Positions 1 through 6,606 of a stretch of DNA of 12,914 nt are shown here, piece by piece. The translations under genes were made by a program, and so were the position numbers. The notes beneath the pieces are model-generated. The model did not search any database, was not told the origin of the DNA, and was given only the letters and a program-made list of their open reading frames with translations. The DNA comes from Burkholderiales bacterium (lineage in GTDB: Bacteria; Pseudomonadota; Gammaproteobacteria; Burkholderiales; Casimicrobiaceae): positions 1-12,914 of the forward strand of contig JAISPI010000054.1 in assembly GCA_031275075.1 (NCBI GenBank). Direction: 5' to 3'. Every line of letters begins with the position of its first letter. Position 1 is the first letter of the stretch.

Positions 1-605
1 GCATAGACGCGGGCGAGACCCGGGCCGGAAACAATATCCTCGATGGTCACCCGGCCTTGCTGTTCCAGCAGCCAGTGCCACAGTTCGCCTTGTTCGGGCG
101 TTTGCGGGGCGAAGCCAAAATGGCCGCCTTCACCCGGCACAATCCGAAATCCGTTGTTTTCAGGCAACAGTCCGGCGACGCCAAGACCGGTGCCTGCACC
201 GAGAATCAGGCGCGGGGCGGCGGCATCGGGCGTACCAGCTTGCAATGCGACGAGGTGTTCAGGCGCCACTTGCGATAGGCCGTGGGCGGCAGCGGCGAAA
301 TCGTTGACCAACATGACCTGTGGAATGGCGAAACGTTTGCCGAGATCAGCCGCCGACAGTTGCCAGGGCAGATAGGTCAGCTTGGCGGTTTGGCCATCGG
401 TCGGGCCGGCGATGCCGAAGCAGGCGGCGACGATACCGCTTTCGCCGGAGGCGATGCCACCCTTGCCGGCAAGAAAATCGGCGAGCAGATCGGCGAAATC
501 GGCATAGTCGGCGCTGGCGTAACGCTGGCTGCGGATGATGCGTCCGTCAGCGTTGGCCAGAGCCAACAGCGTCTTGGTGCCGCCGAGGTCGCCGCCGAGA
601 ATCAT
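1..605 (-). CDS. glk: Glucokinase (ROK-unrelated Glk family), C-terminus beyond window edge
   Basis: Phosphorylates glucose to glucose 6-phosphate with ATP in the cytoplasm, feeding glycolysis. Seen: 201 complete codons from the ATG at 605-603. They include the N-terminal phosphate-binding loop GGDLGGTK (residues 4-11), LVNDFAA around the presumed catalytic Asp102, the glycine-rich GAGTGLG stretch (136-142), and PGEGGHFGF (157-165), which is diagnostic of the Glk family. The family is usually about 320-340 residues, so roughly the last 40% lies left of the window. The start is well fixed: the ATG shares bases with the TGA of the upstream hydrolase gene (ATGA), so the two are probably co-transcribed and translationally coupled. 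No own promoter is visible. The link between the hydrolase and glucose metabolism is not explained by the sequence. Confidence 0.93.
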   Translation of the reverse strand, partial: MILGGDLGGTKTLLALANADGRIIRSQRYASADYADFADLLADFLAGKGGIASGESGIVAACFGIAGPTDGQTAKLTYLPWQLSAADLGKRFAIPQVMLVNDFAAAAHGLSQVAPEHLVALQAGTPDAAAPRLILGAGTGLGVAGLLPENNGFRIVPGEGGHFGFAPQTPEQGELWHWLLEQQGRVTIEDIVSGPGLARVY

Positions 606-1633
606 GCCGGGAAAACGTTGATGTCTGTGCATTCTGCAAAGAAGGTTAGCACACGTTGCGGCATCCAGGCATGCGCCGATCCGGCAACGGCAGGAAAACC
701 AGCATGTCCGCCTCCGTCAGGATATTCGAGGAACACGTAAGAGCTGGTTTCTTCTTCATTGGGCAGGGAATCGGCAGGCACGAGCGGATCGTTCAGTGCA
801 TTGAGTACGAGTGTCGGTGTCCCGATTTTACTGAGCCATGGACGCGATGAAGCGCGGTGGCGGTAATCGGTCACATCTTTGAAACCGTGCAACGGCGCGG
901 TGACGGCATCGTCGAAATCGGTCAGCGTGCGCACCGCGGCAACTTTTCGGGAATCGACTTTGTCGGGATACCGCTGCGCCATCATGAGGGCTTTGTTTTT
1001 CAGCGTGCCCATGAAATTGCGTTCGTAAAGGCGGTTGAAACCTTTGTTGAACATGCGGCCGGATTGTTCCAGATCAATCGGTGTTGAAACAGCCGCGGCG
1101 GCAACAAGCGTGGTGGTATTACTGTTGCGCCCCAACCAGTTCAGCAGAGCGCTGCCGCCGAGCGAGACGCCGACAGCGTAAAGCGCTGTTTTTTCCGGCA
1201 CGCGCGCGCGGATGGCAGTGAGCATGGCGGCGATTTCGCTGTAATCGCCCGAGTGATAGGCGCGTGGCTTTAGATTGGGTTCGCCGCTGCAACCGCGAAA
1301 GTGCGGCACAACGCCGCGCCAGCCGCGCTGGGCGACTGCTGCCATCATCGAGCAAGCGTAGTGCGAACGCGAACTGCCTTCCAATCCATGAAAAAGGATA
1401 ACGAGCGGCGCGTTGTTCGGGGTGTTGTCTTTCGCCGACGCATCAAGCCAGTCAAAATCCCAGAAATCGTGATCGGGTGTGGCGATTCGTTCGCGCCGCC
1501 ATGCGACTGGCGCACGCGGTCGTATAAACGGCCATAGGGTCTGCGCGTGCGCGCCGACGATCCAGCGTGGAGAAACATAATCGGAAGCAACGCGCTTTCC
1601 GTGTGGTGAAAGAGAACAGGGAGCAGGATTCAT
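602..1633 (-). CDS. yheT: YheT-family alpha/beta hydrolase (putative esterase)
   Basis: A predicted cytoplasmic alpha/beta-hydrolase of the YheT/EMB8 group. The family is usually annotated as esterase or hydrolase, and its natural substrate is not settled. Seen over 343 residues: oxyanion-hole segment LFHGLEGSSRSHY (80-92), the family signature FRGCSGEPN (112-120) followed by YHSGD, nucleophile elbow GVSLGG with Ser157, acid Asp282 in LNALNDPLVP, and His310 in GGGHAGF. The triad is therefore complete. The frame is open upstream to 1741, but the ATG at 1633 is preferred: a GGAGG lies 9 bases before it, while the ATG at 1642 touches that GGAGG with no spacing. The 3' end overlaps the glk start by 4 bases. 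psiF is divergent, with an intergenic region of about 190 bases. Confidence 0.88.
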   Translation of the reverse strand: MNPAPCSLSPHGKRVASDYVSPRWIVGAHAQTLWPFIRPRAPVAWRRERIATPDHDFWDFDWLDASAKDNTPNNAPLVILFHGLEGSSRSHYACSMMAAVAQRGWRGVVPHFRGCSGEPNLKPRAYHSGDYSEIAAMLTAIRARVPEKTALYAVGVSLGGSALLNWLGRNSNTTTLVAAAAVSTPIDLEQSGRMFNKGFNRLYERNFMGTLKNKALMMAQRYPDKVDSRKVAAVRTLTDFDDAVTAPLHGFKDVTDYRHRASSRPWLSKIGTPTLVLNALNDPLVPADSLPNEEETSSYVFLEYPDGGGHAGFPAVAGSAHAWMPQRVLTFFAECTDINVFPA

Positions 1634-1771
1634 CGTGGTCATCCTCCGCCCGGAGGGTGTGAAAAACCGATCGCGAAACCGGCAGGCCATGAAATTCGTG
1701 ATGATACAACCAAACCAAGCCACATTTTTTACTATTGTCATGAGGCGTAGCCGGAAAGCCCAAGATGGTTT

Positions 1772-1798
1772 TACAATGAGCGCGCTGCAATCGCAGCG
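1772..1798 (+). promoter_or_regulatory. Candidate psiF -10 element and 5' hairpin
   Basis: TACAAT (1772-1777) is one base from the consensus -10. About 6 bases further on is a perfect 6-bp hairpin, CGCTGC-AATC-GCAGCG (1783-1798), so the hairpin would sit at the very 5' end of the psiF transcript. No good -35 lies 16-18 bases upstream. A TGTCAT half-site near 1736 resembles part of a Pho box, but no second half is present, so PhoB control is not supported. Moderate to low certainty. Confidence 0.35.
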
Positions 1799-1825
1799 AT
1801 GTTCCTTTTTCTAATGAGGCGAATT

Positions 1826-2131
1826 ATGAAATTACAGTGGAGCAGTAAGCTGGCTGTGTTGGCAATACTGGGTTTGATGGCTTGGCCGGTGCTAGCGCAG
1901 GAAGCCAAGCCAATGACGCAACAAGAACGGATGACGTATTGCAATCAACAGGCGGGCGATAAAAAGGGTGACGAGCGCAAGGAGTTTATGAGGCAATGTC
2001 TGTCTACGAAGACGGCAGCAGCGCAAAAACCGACAAATCAAAGAGAGAAAATGAAATATTGCAATCAGCAGGCAGGCGACAAAAAAGGTGATGAGCGCAG
2101 GGAGTATATGCGCGAATGTCTGAAGGCCTGA
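1826..2131 (+). CDS. psiF: Exported PsiF-repeat protein
   Basis: A small secreted protein made of two PsiF repeats. E. coli PsiF is phosphate-starvation inducible, but the molecular role of the family is unknown. Seen: 101 residues. A signal peptide covers residues 1-24 (basic MKLQWSSK, hydrophobic LAVLAILGLMAW, cleavage after PVLA before QEA). The mature part is two near-identical modules, each with a Cys-Asn-Gln-Gln start (YCNQQAGDKKGDER) and a second Cys near the end (MRQCL / MRECL). One disulfide per module is an inference. The ATG at 1826 has GAGG 6 bases upstream; an upstream in-frame start at 1799 would spoil the signal peptide. The mature protein is highly charged. It stands alone, divergent from yheT. 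Confidence 0.85.
   Translation: MKLQWSSKLAVLAILGLMAWPVLAQEAKPMTQQERMTYCNQQAGDKKGDERKEFMRQCLSTKTAAAQKPTNQREKMKYCNQQAGDKKGDERREYMRECLKA
1931..2122 (+). repeat. Tandem internal duplication in psiF (120-base period)
   Basis: Bases 1931-2002 and 2051-2122 align without gaps at an offset of exactly 120 bases, with about 60 of 72 positions identical by eye. The duplication corresponds to the two 40-residue protein modules. The DNA-level similarity suggests fairly recent duplication or ongoing gene conversion between modules. Confidence 0.85.
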
Positions 2132-2164
2132 AGGCAGACTAAGGTGTTGTTTGTTTAAGGATAA

Positions 2165-2193
2165 GCGTTTTCGTGTAAACGCAGTTTAAGTTT
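2165..2193 (+). terminator. Weak intrinsic terminator candidate behind psiF
   Basis: A 6-bp stem, GCGTTT (2165-2170) with AAACGC (2177-2182), and loop TCGTGT lies 33 bases after the psiF stop. It is followed by the interrupted T tract AGTTTAAGTTT. The stem is short and the T run is broken, so termination would be inefficient. Confidence 0.35.
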
Positions 2194-2287
2194 GATCCCT
2201 CTTGCGCAAGTGGGCGGAAGGGGGATTCGTGTTTCGTCGAGAAACGTCGAATTGCTGGTATTACGGCAAAGCTGTTTATTGCCTCAG

Positions 2288-2320
2288 TGGATGCGTCGTT
2301 GTCGTACAACGACGCATCCA
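2288..2320. repeat. Perfect 15-bp inverted repeat with 3-base loop
   Basis: Arm TGGATGCGTCGTTGT (2288-2302), loop CGT, then the exact reverse complement (2306-2320). There is no T run on either side, so it is not an ordinary intrinsic terminator. It is not in a recognised gene and lies about 170 bases upstream of the hemA -35. It could be an operator, a repeat-element palindrome or a structured RNA element. Confidence 0.9.
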
Positions 2321-2488
2321 AGCATTCAATGCAATATGCGTACCCCCCGAACCCGGCGACTCCACGGGCACTTACAGTGCATTTGGAGCCATGGCTTACG
2401 AAAACGGACTGCTCGCTAATGACGATTAAATTTTTCGTTTCAATTGCGCGCCATATTGAGCAGCGCATCGAAGGTGTTTGCCGTAAGT

Positions 2489-2518
2489 TTCACAAGCATG
2501 CTTCTGTCTCGCTATAAT
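2489..2518 (+). promoter_or_regulatory. hemA sigma70-type promoter
   Basis: TTCACA (2489-2494; five of six match TTGACA), an 18-base spacer, then the perfect -10 TATAAT (2513-2518). The predicted transcription start near 2525 is only 2-3 bases before the hemA ATG at 2528, so this promoter would make an almost leaderless mRNA. Confidence 0.65.
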
Positions 2519-2527
2519 TCTAAAGTT

Positions 2528-3787
2528 ATGGGTCTGCTTTACACACTTGGTTTAAACCACACGACAGCGCCGCTGGATGTCCGCGAAAAGGTTTCGTTTT
2601 CGCCGGACGCAGTGAGTACGGCGTTGCGCGATTTGCTGGGGCGGCGCCGGGTTAAGGAAGCGGCGATTCTGTCAACCTGCAATCGCACCGAGGTTTACTG
2701 TCGTGGTGGCGAGCCGGAAGAAGTGGCGCACTGGCTTGAGGATGTTCATCGGCTGCCGCAGCGGACGCTGGAGCCGCATCTTTATACGCTGAAGAAGGAC
2801 GAGGCGGTAACACACGCGTTTCGGGTGGCCTGTGGGCTTGATTCAATGGTGCTGGGCGAACCGCAAATTCTGGGTCAGATGAAGCAGGCAGCGCGGTCGG
2901 CTGAAGCGGCCGGAACGTTGGGATTGGTGCTCAACCGGTTGTTTCAACATACTTTTGCTGTGGCCAAGGATGTTCGCACGCATACCGATATCGGCAGCGC
3001 CTCGATTTCAATGGCGGCGGCGGCGGTGAAATTGGCTGAGCGGATTTTCCCGTCGATTTCCGAGCAGAATTTGTTATTGATCGGCGCCGGTGAAATGATT
3101 GAACTGGCGGCGGCGCATTTCGCTGCGCGCAAGCCCAAGTCGATTGTGGTGGCGAACCGGACGATTGAGCGCGGCCGCGAACTGGCGGCACAACTCAACG
3201 CCGAAGCGATAACGCTGAACGAAATTCCTGATCGGCTGGCGCAATTCGACATGGTTGTTACATGTACGGCGTCGCCGCTGCCGATCCTCGGCAAGGGGCT
3301 TGTCGAACGGGTCATCCACAAGCGGCGGCACGCGCCGATTTTTATGGTCGATTTGGCGGTGCCGCGCGATATCGAAAAAGAAGTTGGCAATCTCGACGAT
3401 GTTTTTCTCTACAGTCTCGACGATTTGTCCGAGATCATTCGCAGCAATTTACAAGTTCGGCGCGAGGCCATCGCGCAGGCGGAGGAGATGGTGTCGGTGC
3501 AGGCGGTGGCGTTCTTGCGCTGGCTGGAAGGTCGTTCGGTGGTGCCGACGATCAATGCGTTGCAAAGCCATCACGAAGCGTTGCGCCAGAAGGAACTGGA
3601 ACGGGCGCGCCGGCTGCTGGCCAACGGTACGCCGCCGGAAGAGGTGATGGAAGCGTTGACCCGTGGTCTCGTTAACAAGTGCCTGCATGCGCCGCTGCAA
3701 ATGCTGAACCGTGCCGCAGACGATGAACGCACCGATTTGACCGCGCTTTATCAGCGAATTTACCAGCTTCCCGAACAGGATTCTTAG
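2528..3787 (+). CDS. hemA: Glutamyl-tRNA reductase
   Basis: Reduces glutamyl-tRNA(Glu) with NADPH to glutamate-1-semialdehyde, the first committed step of C5-pathway tetrapyrrole (heme) synthesis. Seen over 419 residues, normal for the family: N-terminal catalytic domain with GLNHTTAPLDVRE (8-20) and the thioester-forming Cys51 in STCNRTEVY; signature GLDSMVLGEPQILGQ (103-117); Rossmann NADPH site LLLIGAGEM (182-190) and VANRT (208-212); long C-terminal helical dimerisation region to residue 419. Conserved homology begins at MGLLYTLGLNHTT, which fixes the ATG at 2528. The frame extends upstream to a TTG at 2444, but that extension is not family-like. No convincing Shine-Dalgarno is present (only TAAAG), consistent with leaderless or weak initiation. 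prfA and prmC follow on the same strand, but a terminator intervenes. Confidence 0.96.
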   Translation: MGLLYTLGLNHTTAPLDVREKVSFSPDAVSTALRDLLGRRRVKEAAILSTCNRTEVYCRGGEPEEVAHWLEDVHRLPQRTLEPHLYTLKKDEAVTHAFRVACGLDSMVLGEPQILGQMKQAARSAEAAGTLGLVLNRLFQHTFAVAKDVRTHTDIGSASISMAAAAVKLAERIFPSISEQNLLLIGAGEMIELAAAHFAARKPKSIVVANRTIERGRELAAQLNAEAITLNEIPDRLAQFDMVVTCTASPLPILGKGLVERVIHKRRHAPIFMVDLAVPRDIEKEVGNLDDVFLYSLDDLSEIIRSNLQVRREAIAQAEEMVSVQAVAFLRWLEGRSVVPTINALQSHHEALRQKELERARRLLANGTPPEEVMEALTRGLVNKCLHAPLQMLNRAADDERTDLTALYQRIYQLPEQDS

Positions 3788-3790
3788 CGT

Positions 3791-3831
3791 GCCGATGGCC
3801 ACCGTTTCCGTGCGGAAACGGTATCATCGGC
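3791..3831 (+). other. Long hairpin directly after hemA stop
   Basis: Outer stem GCCGATG (3791-3797) with CATCGGC (3825-3831), a small internal loop, then inner stem ACCGTTTCC (3801-3809) with GGAAACGGT (3814-3822) closed by GTGC. It begins 3 bases after the hemA TAG and has no T tract. It may protect the hemA mRNA 3' end or assist the terminator that follows. Confidence 0.7.
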
Positions 3832-3848
3832 GGCGCACCCGATAGACG

Positions 3849-3875
3849 AAAAGCCGCCTACCAGCGGCTTTTTTT
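3849..3875 (+). terminator. Intrinsic terminator between hemA and prfA
   Basis: AAAAGCCGC (3849-3857), loop CTACCA, GCGGCTTTT (3864-3872) and a total run of seven T (3869-3875). It is a textbook intrinsic terminator, and it should end most hemA transcripts before prfA. Confidence 0.85.
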
Positions 3876-3913
3876 ACGGCAGTTTTGATGGAAGAAATGT
3901 ATTTAGTGAGTAA

Positions 3914-3954
3914 CCCCATCTCCACCCTAATCCTCCCCTTGAAGGGGAAGGAAG
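3914..3954. repeat. REP-like CCCTAA..CTCCCC/GGGGA palindromic element, copy 1
   Basis: The stretch CACCCTAATCCTCCCC followed by TTGA and AGGGGAAGGA has the layout of the short C-rich/G-rich palindromic repeats common between proteobacterial genes. The stem is about 5 bp (TCCCC/GGGGA). Its right end, AAGGAAG (3948-3954), doubles as the Shine-Dalgarno of prfA. Assignment to a family is from memory of the motif; copy number in this genome cannot be seen here. Confidence 0.55.
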
Positions 3955-3958
3955 TTTT

Positions 3959-5041
3959 ATGAAAAGTTCCCTGAAACAAAAATTGCAGCATCTGGAAAAC
4001 CGTCTGACCGAAATCGATGCGTTGCTGGTGCAACCCGATGCGGCAGATGACATGAACCGTTTTCGTGAATGGTCGAAAGAGCGCGCCGATATTGAGCCGG
4101 TGGTGGGGCTGTATCGTAACTATCGACATGCCGAAGACGACTGGCACACGGCGCGTGGCGCCATGGACGATCCGACAATGCGTGAATTCATGGAAGAAGA
4201 ATCGCAGCAGGCGCAAGAGCGGATGGGCGCGTTGGAAACCGCTTTGCAGATGGCGTTGTTGCCGAAGGACGCCAGCGATGAGCGCAATGTCTTTCTCGAA
4301 ATTCGTGCCGGTACCGGCGGTGATGAATCGGCGCTGTTCGCCGGAAGTCTTTTTCGGATGTACATGCGCTACGCCGAACGGCAACGCTGGAATGTGGAAC
4401 TTGTGTCGGTGTCAGAATCGGAACTGGGCGGTTATAAGGAAGTGATCGCCCGTATCGAGGGCAGCGGCGCGTATGCGCGGTTAAAGTTTGAATCCGGTGG
4501 GCATCGGGTTCAGCGTGTGCCGGAGACCGAAGCGCAAGGGCGCATTCACACATCGGCATGTACGGTAGCCGTGATGCCGGAAGCCGATCCGATTGCTGAT
4601 ATCGAAATCAACCCCTCCGATTTGCGCATTGATACTTTTCGCGCTTCCGGTGCCGGTGGCCAGCATGTCAACAAAACCGATTCGGCGGTACGCATCATCC
4701 ACTTGCCGACCGGGCTGGTTGTTGAATGTCAGGACGACCGTTCACAGCATCGCAATCGGGCGCAGGCGATGGCGGTACTGGCGTCGCGCTTGCTGGAACG
4801 CGAGCGGCAGGCGCGCAATCAGAAAGAAGCAAGTATGCGCAAAAGCCTGATTGGTTCTGGAGATCGCAGCGAACGCATCCGCACCTACAATTTTCCGCAA
4901 GGCCGTGTCACCGATCATCGGATTAATCTGACGCTGTACAAAATCGAGGCGATCATGGACGGCGATCTCAACGAACTGATCGACGTGCTGACGCAGGAGT
5001 TCCGGGCGGAGCAATTGGCTTCTTTCGGCGAGGATGGTTGA
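3959..5041 (+). CDS. prfA: Peptide chain release factor 1
   Basis: Recognises UAA and UAG stop codons in the ribosomal A site and triggers peptidyl-tRNA hydrolysis. Seen over 360 residues, the standard RF1 length: N-terminal coiled-coil domain 1 (about 1-100), RAGTGGDE (116-123), the codon-recognition tripeptide in RVPETEAQGRIHTSAC (P188-E189-T190, the RF1-type PxT rather than the RF2 SPF), and catalytic GGQ at 233-235 in GAGGQHVNKTDSAVR, followed by a complete domain 4. Gln235 is the substrate of PrmC, encoded next. The ATG is preceded by AAGGAAG at good spacing. No clear prfA promoter is visible after the hemA terminator, so it depends either on read-through or on an unrecognised promoter between 3876 and 3950. 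Confidence 0.97.
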   Translation: MKSSLKQKLQHLENRLTEIDALLVQPDAADDMNRFREWSKERADIEPVVGLYRNYRHAEDDWHTARGAMDDPTMREFMEEESQQAQERMGALETALQMALLPKDASDERNVFLEIRAGTGGDESALFAGSLFRMYMRYAERQRWNVELVSVSESELGGYKEVIARIEGSGAYARLKFESGGHRVQRVPETEAQGRIHTSACTVAVMPEADPIADIEINPSDLRIDTFRASGAGGQHVNKTDSAVRIIHLPTGLVVECQDDRSQHRNRAQAMAVLASRLLERERQARNQKEASMRKSLIGSGDRSERIRTYNFPQGRVTDHRINLTLYKIEAIMDGDLNELIDVLTQEFRAEQLASFGEDG

Positions 5042-5052
5042 TGATGTTGTTA

Positions 5053-5098
5053 GCTCTTTTTTATTCATCCCTCTCCCCTTGCGGGAGAGGGGAAGAGC
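5053..5098. repeat. REP-like CCCTCTCCC/GGGAGAGGG palindrome, copy 2
   Basis: Inner perfect 9-bp arms CCCTCTCCC (5069-5077) and GGGAGAGGG (5083-5091) with loop CTTGC, nested within outer arms GCTCTT (5053-5058) and AAGAGC (5093-5098). It sits between prfA and prmC. It resembles copy 1 upstream of prfA and a widespread class of short proteobacterial intergenic repeats. It has no T tract, so strong termination is not expected. Confidence 0.7.
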
Positions 5099-5142
5099 GT
5101 GCTTACGCTAAATTGTGCAAATGTAAACAAAAATCGCGCTAA

Positions 5143-6000
5143 ATGGAAAACGCTTTGACACTGGCGCAATGGAGTCGGGCTTCGGGGCTGCCGCCGCTGG
5201 AAGCGCGGGCGCTTTTGAGTCATGTTTTGCAAGTGACGCCGGCGTGGATTATCGCGCACGATGAGGTCACGCTCGATGAAATGTCGAGGCGTTGTCTCGA
5301 CGCATTGGCAGATCGGCGGCGGCAAGGCGAGCCAGTGGCTTATCTCCTCGGCGAAAAAGAATTCTGGGGCACGATGTTCAAAGTGACGCCGGATGTTCTG
5401 ATTCCGCGTCCCGATACGGAAGCGCTGGTTGAAACCGCGTTGCGCTACATTCCGGTGAAGCAGGAAACACGCATACTCGATCTTGGTACAGGTTCGGGTG
5501 CGATCGCGATCGCCATTGCGCGCGAAAGACCGCAAGCTCGGCTTTGGGCAGCGGATGTTTCAGCAGCGGCGCTGCGTGTGGCTGAGGAAAACGCGACAAA
5601 TCTGTTGCAGCAAGACGCTGCCCGGATTGTTTGGTGTTTGTCGGACTGGTTTGCGGCGATTCCGGCGCCACGGCAAGACTCAGAGCGGTTTTCCGTGATC
5701 GTCAGCAACCCGCCGTACATCGCAGCGGCGGATACACATCTCAACGAAGGCGATATCCGTTTTGAGCCGCGTGGTGCGCTGGTTGGAGGCATTTCAGGAG
5801 GGGAAGCGTTGCAAGCGATTGCGCAACAAGCGTCAAGTTACTTGCAACCGGGCGGCGTTTTGCTGATGGAACACGGCTACGATCAAGGCGATGTGGTCAT
5901 GGCGTTGCTGCGCGATGCCGGATTTACGCAATGTGAAACGGTACGCGATCTTGCCGGTGTGCCGCGGGTGACGCTGGGGCGGTGGCGCACCGATTATTGA
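5143..6000 (+). CDS. prmC: Release factor glutamine N5-methyltransferase
   Basis: Transfers methyl from S-adenosylmethionine to the side-chain amide of the GGQ glutamine in RF1 and RF2, increasing release efficiency. Seen over 285 residues: N-terminal helical substrate-recognition domain (about 1-80) with the family motif GEPVAYLLGEKEFWG (62-76) and VLIPRPDTEALVE (85-97); SAM-binding loop ILDLGTGSGAIAIA (111-124); and the amide-methyltransferase motif NPPY (189-192). Length is normal. The ATG follows directly on an in-frame TAA and has no recognisable Shine-Dalgarno, which is unusual here. It is adjacent to its substrate gene prfA, a common arrangement, but a palindromic repeat separates them by about 100 bases. 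Its last 7 bases overlap the 3' end of the minus-strand gene that follows. Confidence 0.95.
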   Translation: MENALTLAQWSRASGLPPLEARALLSHVLQVTPAWIIAHDEVTLDEMSRRCLDALADRRRQGEPVAYLLGEKEFWGTMFKVTPDVLIPRPDTEALVETALRYIPVKQETRILDLGTGSGAIAIAIARERPQARLWAADVSAAALRVAEENATNLLQQDAARIVWCLSDWFAAIPAPRQDSERFSVIVSNPPYIAAADTHLNEGDIRFEPRGALVGGISGGEALQAIAQQASSYLQPGGVLLMEHGYDQGDVVMALLRDAGFTQCETVRDLAGVPRVTLGRWRTDY

Positions 6001-6593
6001 GCAGGCTCAATATAAAAGCTCTTGACCCATATCACTTCACAAGCGCCGCCACCTGTATCGTCACGCGTCAGTGAGCTTTGAATGTTCCATCCGTCGGAAC
6101 GCTCGATTTTGATCAAGTAACCTTCGATGTTGATGATATGGCCTGGCCGGGTCTTTTTTATTGACGAAGCGACGTATTCATCCGCAGGAACAAGATGCAT
6201 GTTGGCGCTGTGCGTTTCGATGTCCCGGCGCGGAATAGGAAATTCGTCAACAGACCAGTGGTAATAGCGGTTTGTTTGTGAAATACGTATTTTGTCGAGG
6301 ATGGCGCTGTTTGACATAGGCCCCCATCCAAGCGCAAGATCGACGGGCATCAAATCGCCATTTTTCTCGTTATCATAATCTCGGCGGCTTAACACTCGGG
6401 CGCGGATTTTGAAAGTTGCCAGCGGGGTGATAACGGCATCGCCTTTTTGGAAAAGGGCGGCGGATGTTTTTTGTTGAATGGGCGCTTCAGCGACAAGAAC
6501 GCCGGGGCCATGTGATACGGAGCGTTTCTGCCATGCGTTATATCCCTGCCAGACGGCAAGGATAAATAAAATCAAAAGAAAAAACTTTTGCAT
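5994..6593 (-). CDS. Membrane-anchored protein of unknown function (GWGPMS family)
   Basis: I cannot assign a function. Seen over 199 residues: one N-terminal hydrophobic segment (about 4-18, FFLLILFILAVW) acting as signal anchor or uncleaved signal, then a soluble domain predicted to be periplasmic. It has distinctive conserved-looking motifs: LALGWGPMS (86-94), HSANMHLVPA (128-137) and SLTRDDTGGGACE (174-186). I recall uncharacterised proteobacterial proteins carrying the same GWGPMS and HSANMH motifs, with no experimental role known to me. The ATG at 6593 is 13 bases after the stop of the cyclic-nucleotide-binding gene, so the two are likely co-transcribed; a TTG one codon earlier is an alternative start. 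The gene ends tail-to-tail inside prmC with a 7-base overlap and no visible terminator. Confidence 0.8.
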   Translation of the reverse strand: MQKFFLLILFILAVWQGYNAWQKRSVSHGPGVLVAEAPIQQKTSAALFQKGDAVITPLATFKIRARVLSRRDYDNEKNGDLMPVDLALGWGPMSNSAILDKIRISQTNRYYHWSVDEFPIPRRDIETHSANMHLVPADEYVASSIKKTRPGHIINIEGYLIKIERSDGWNIQSSLTRDDTGGGACEVIWVKSFYIEPAQ

Positions 6594-6606
6594 CAAAAAG
6601 GCAAGA

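Larger units (their letters stand above)
2132..2527. other. psiF-hemA intergenic region, no supported gene
   Basis: This stretch holds a weak hairpin behind psiF, a perfect 33-base palindrome and the hemA promoter. Open frames exist on both strands (for example 2202-2429 plus, TTG start, 75 codons; 2139-2468 minus). None has a Shine-Dalgarno sequence, a recognisable domain or a protein-like composition that I can defend. The 2202 frame reads through the palindrome and contains CWYYGKAVYC, so a decayed small Cys-containing gene cannot be excluded. Confidence 0.5.

Noticed and set aside
1634..1741. Longer yheT start at 1741
   Set aside because: The extension is not family-like and GGAGG is correctly spaced only for the ATG at 1633.
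1730..1760. Pho-box-like TGTCAT upstream of psiF
   Set aside because: Only one half-site exists, and the second repeat expected 11 bases later is absent.
2444..2527. Upstream TTG start adding 28 residues to HemA
   Set aside because: The extra residues do not resemble the family, and the hemA promoter -10 lies inside them. The conserved N-terminus begins at 2528.
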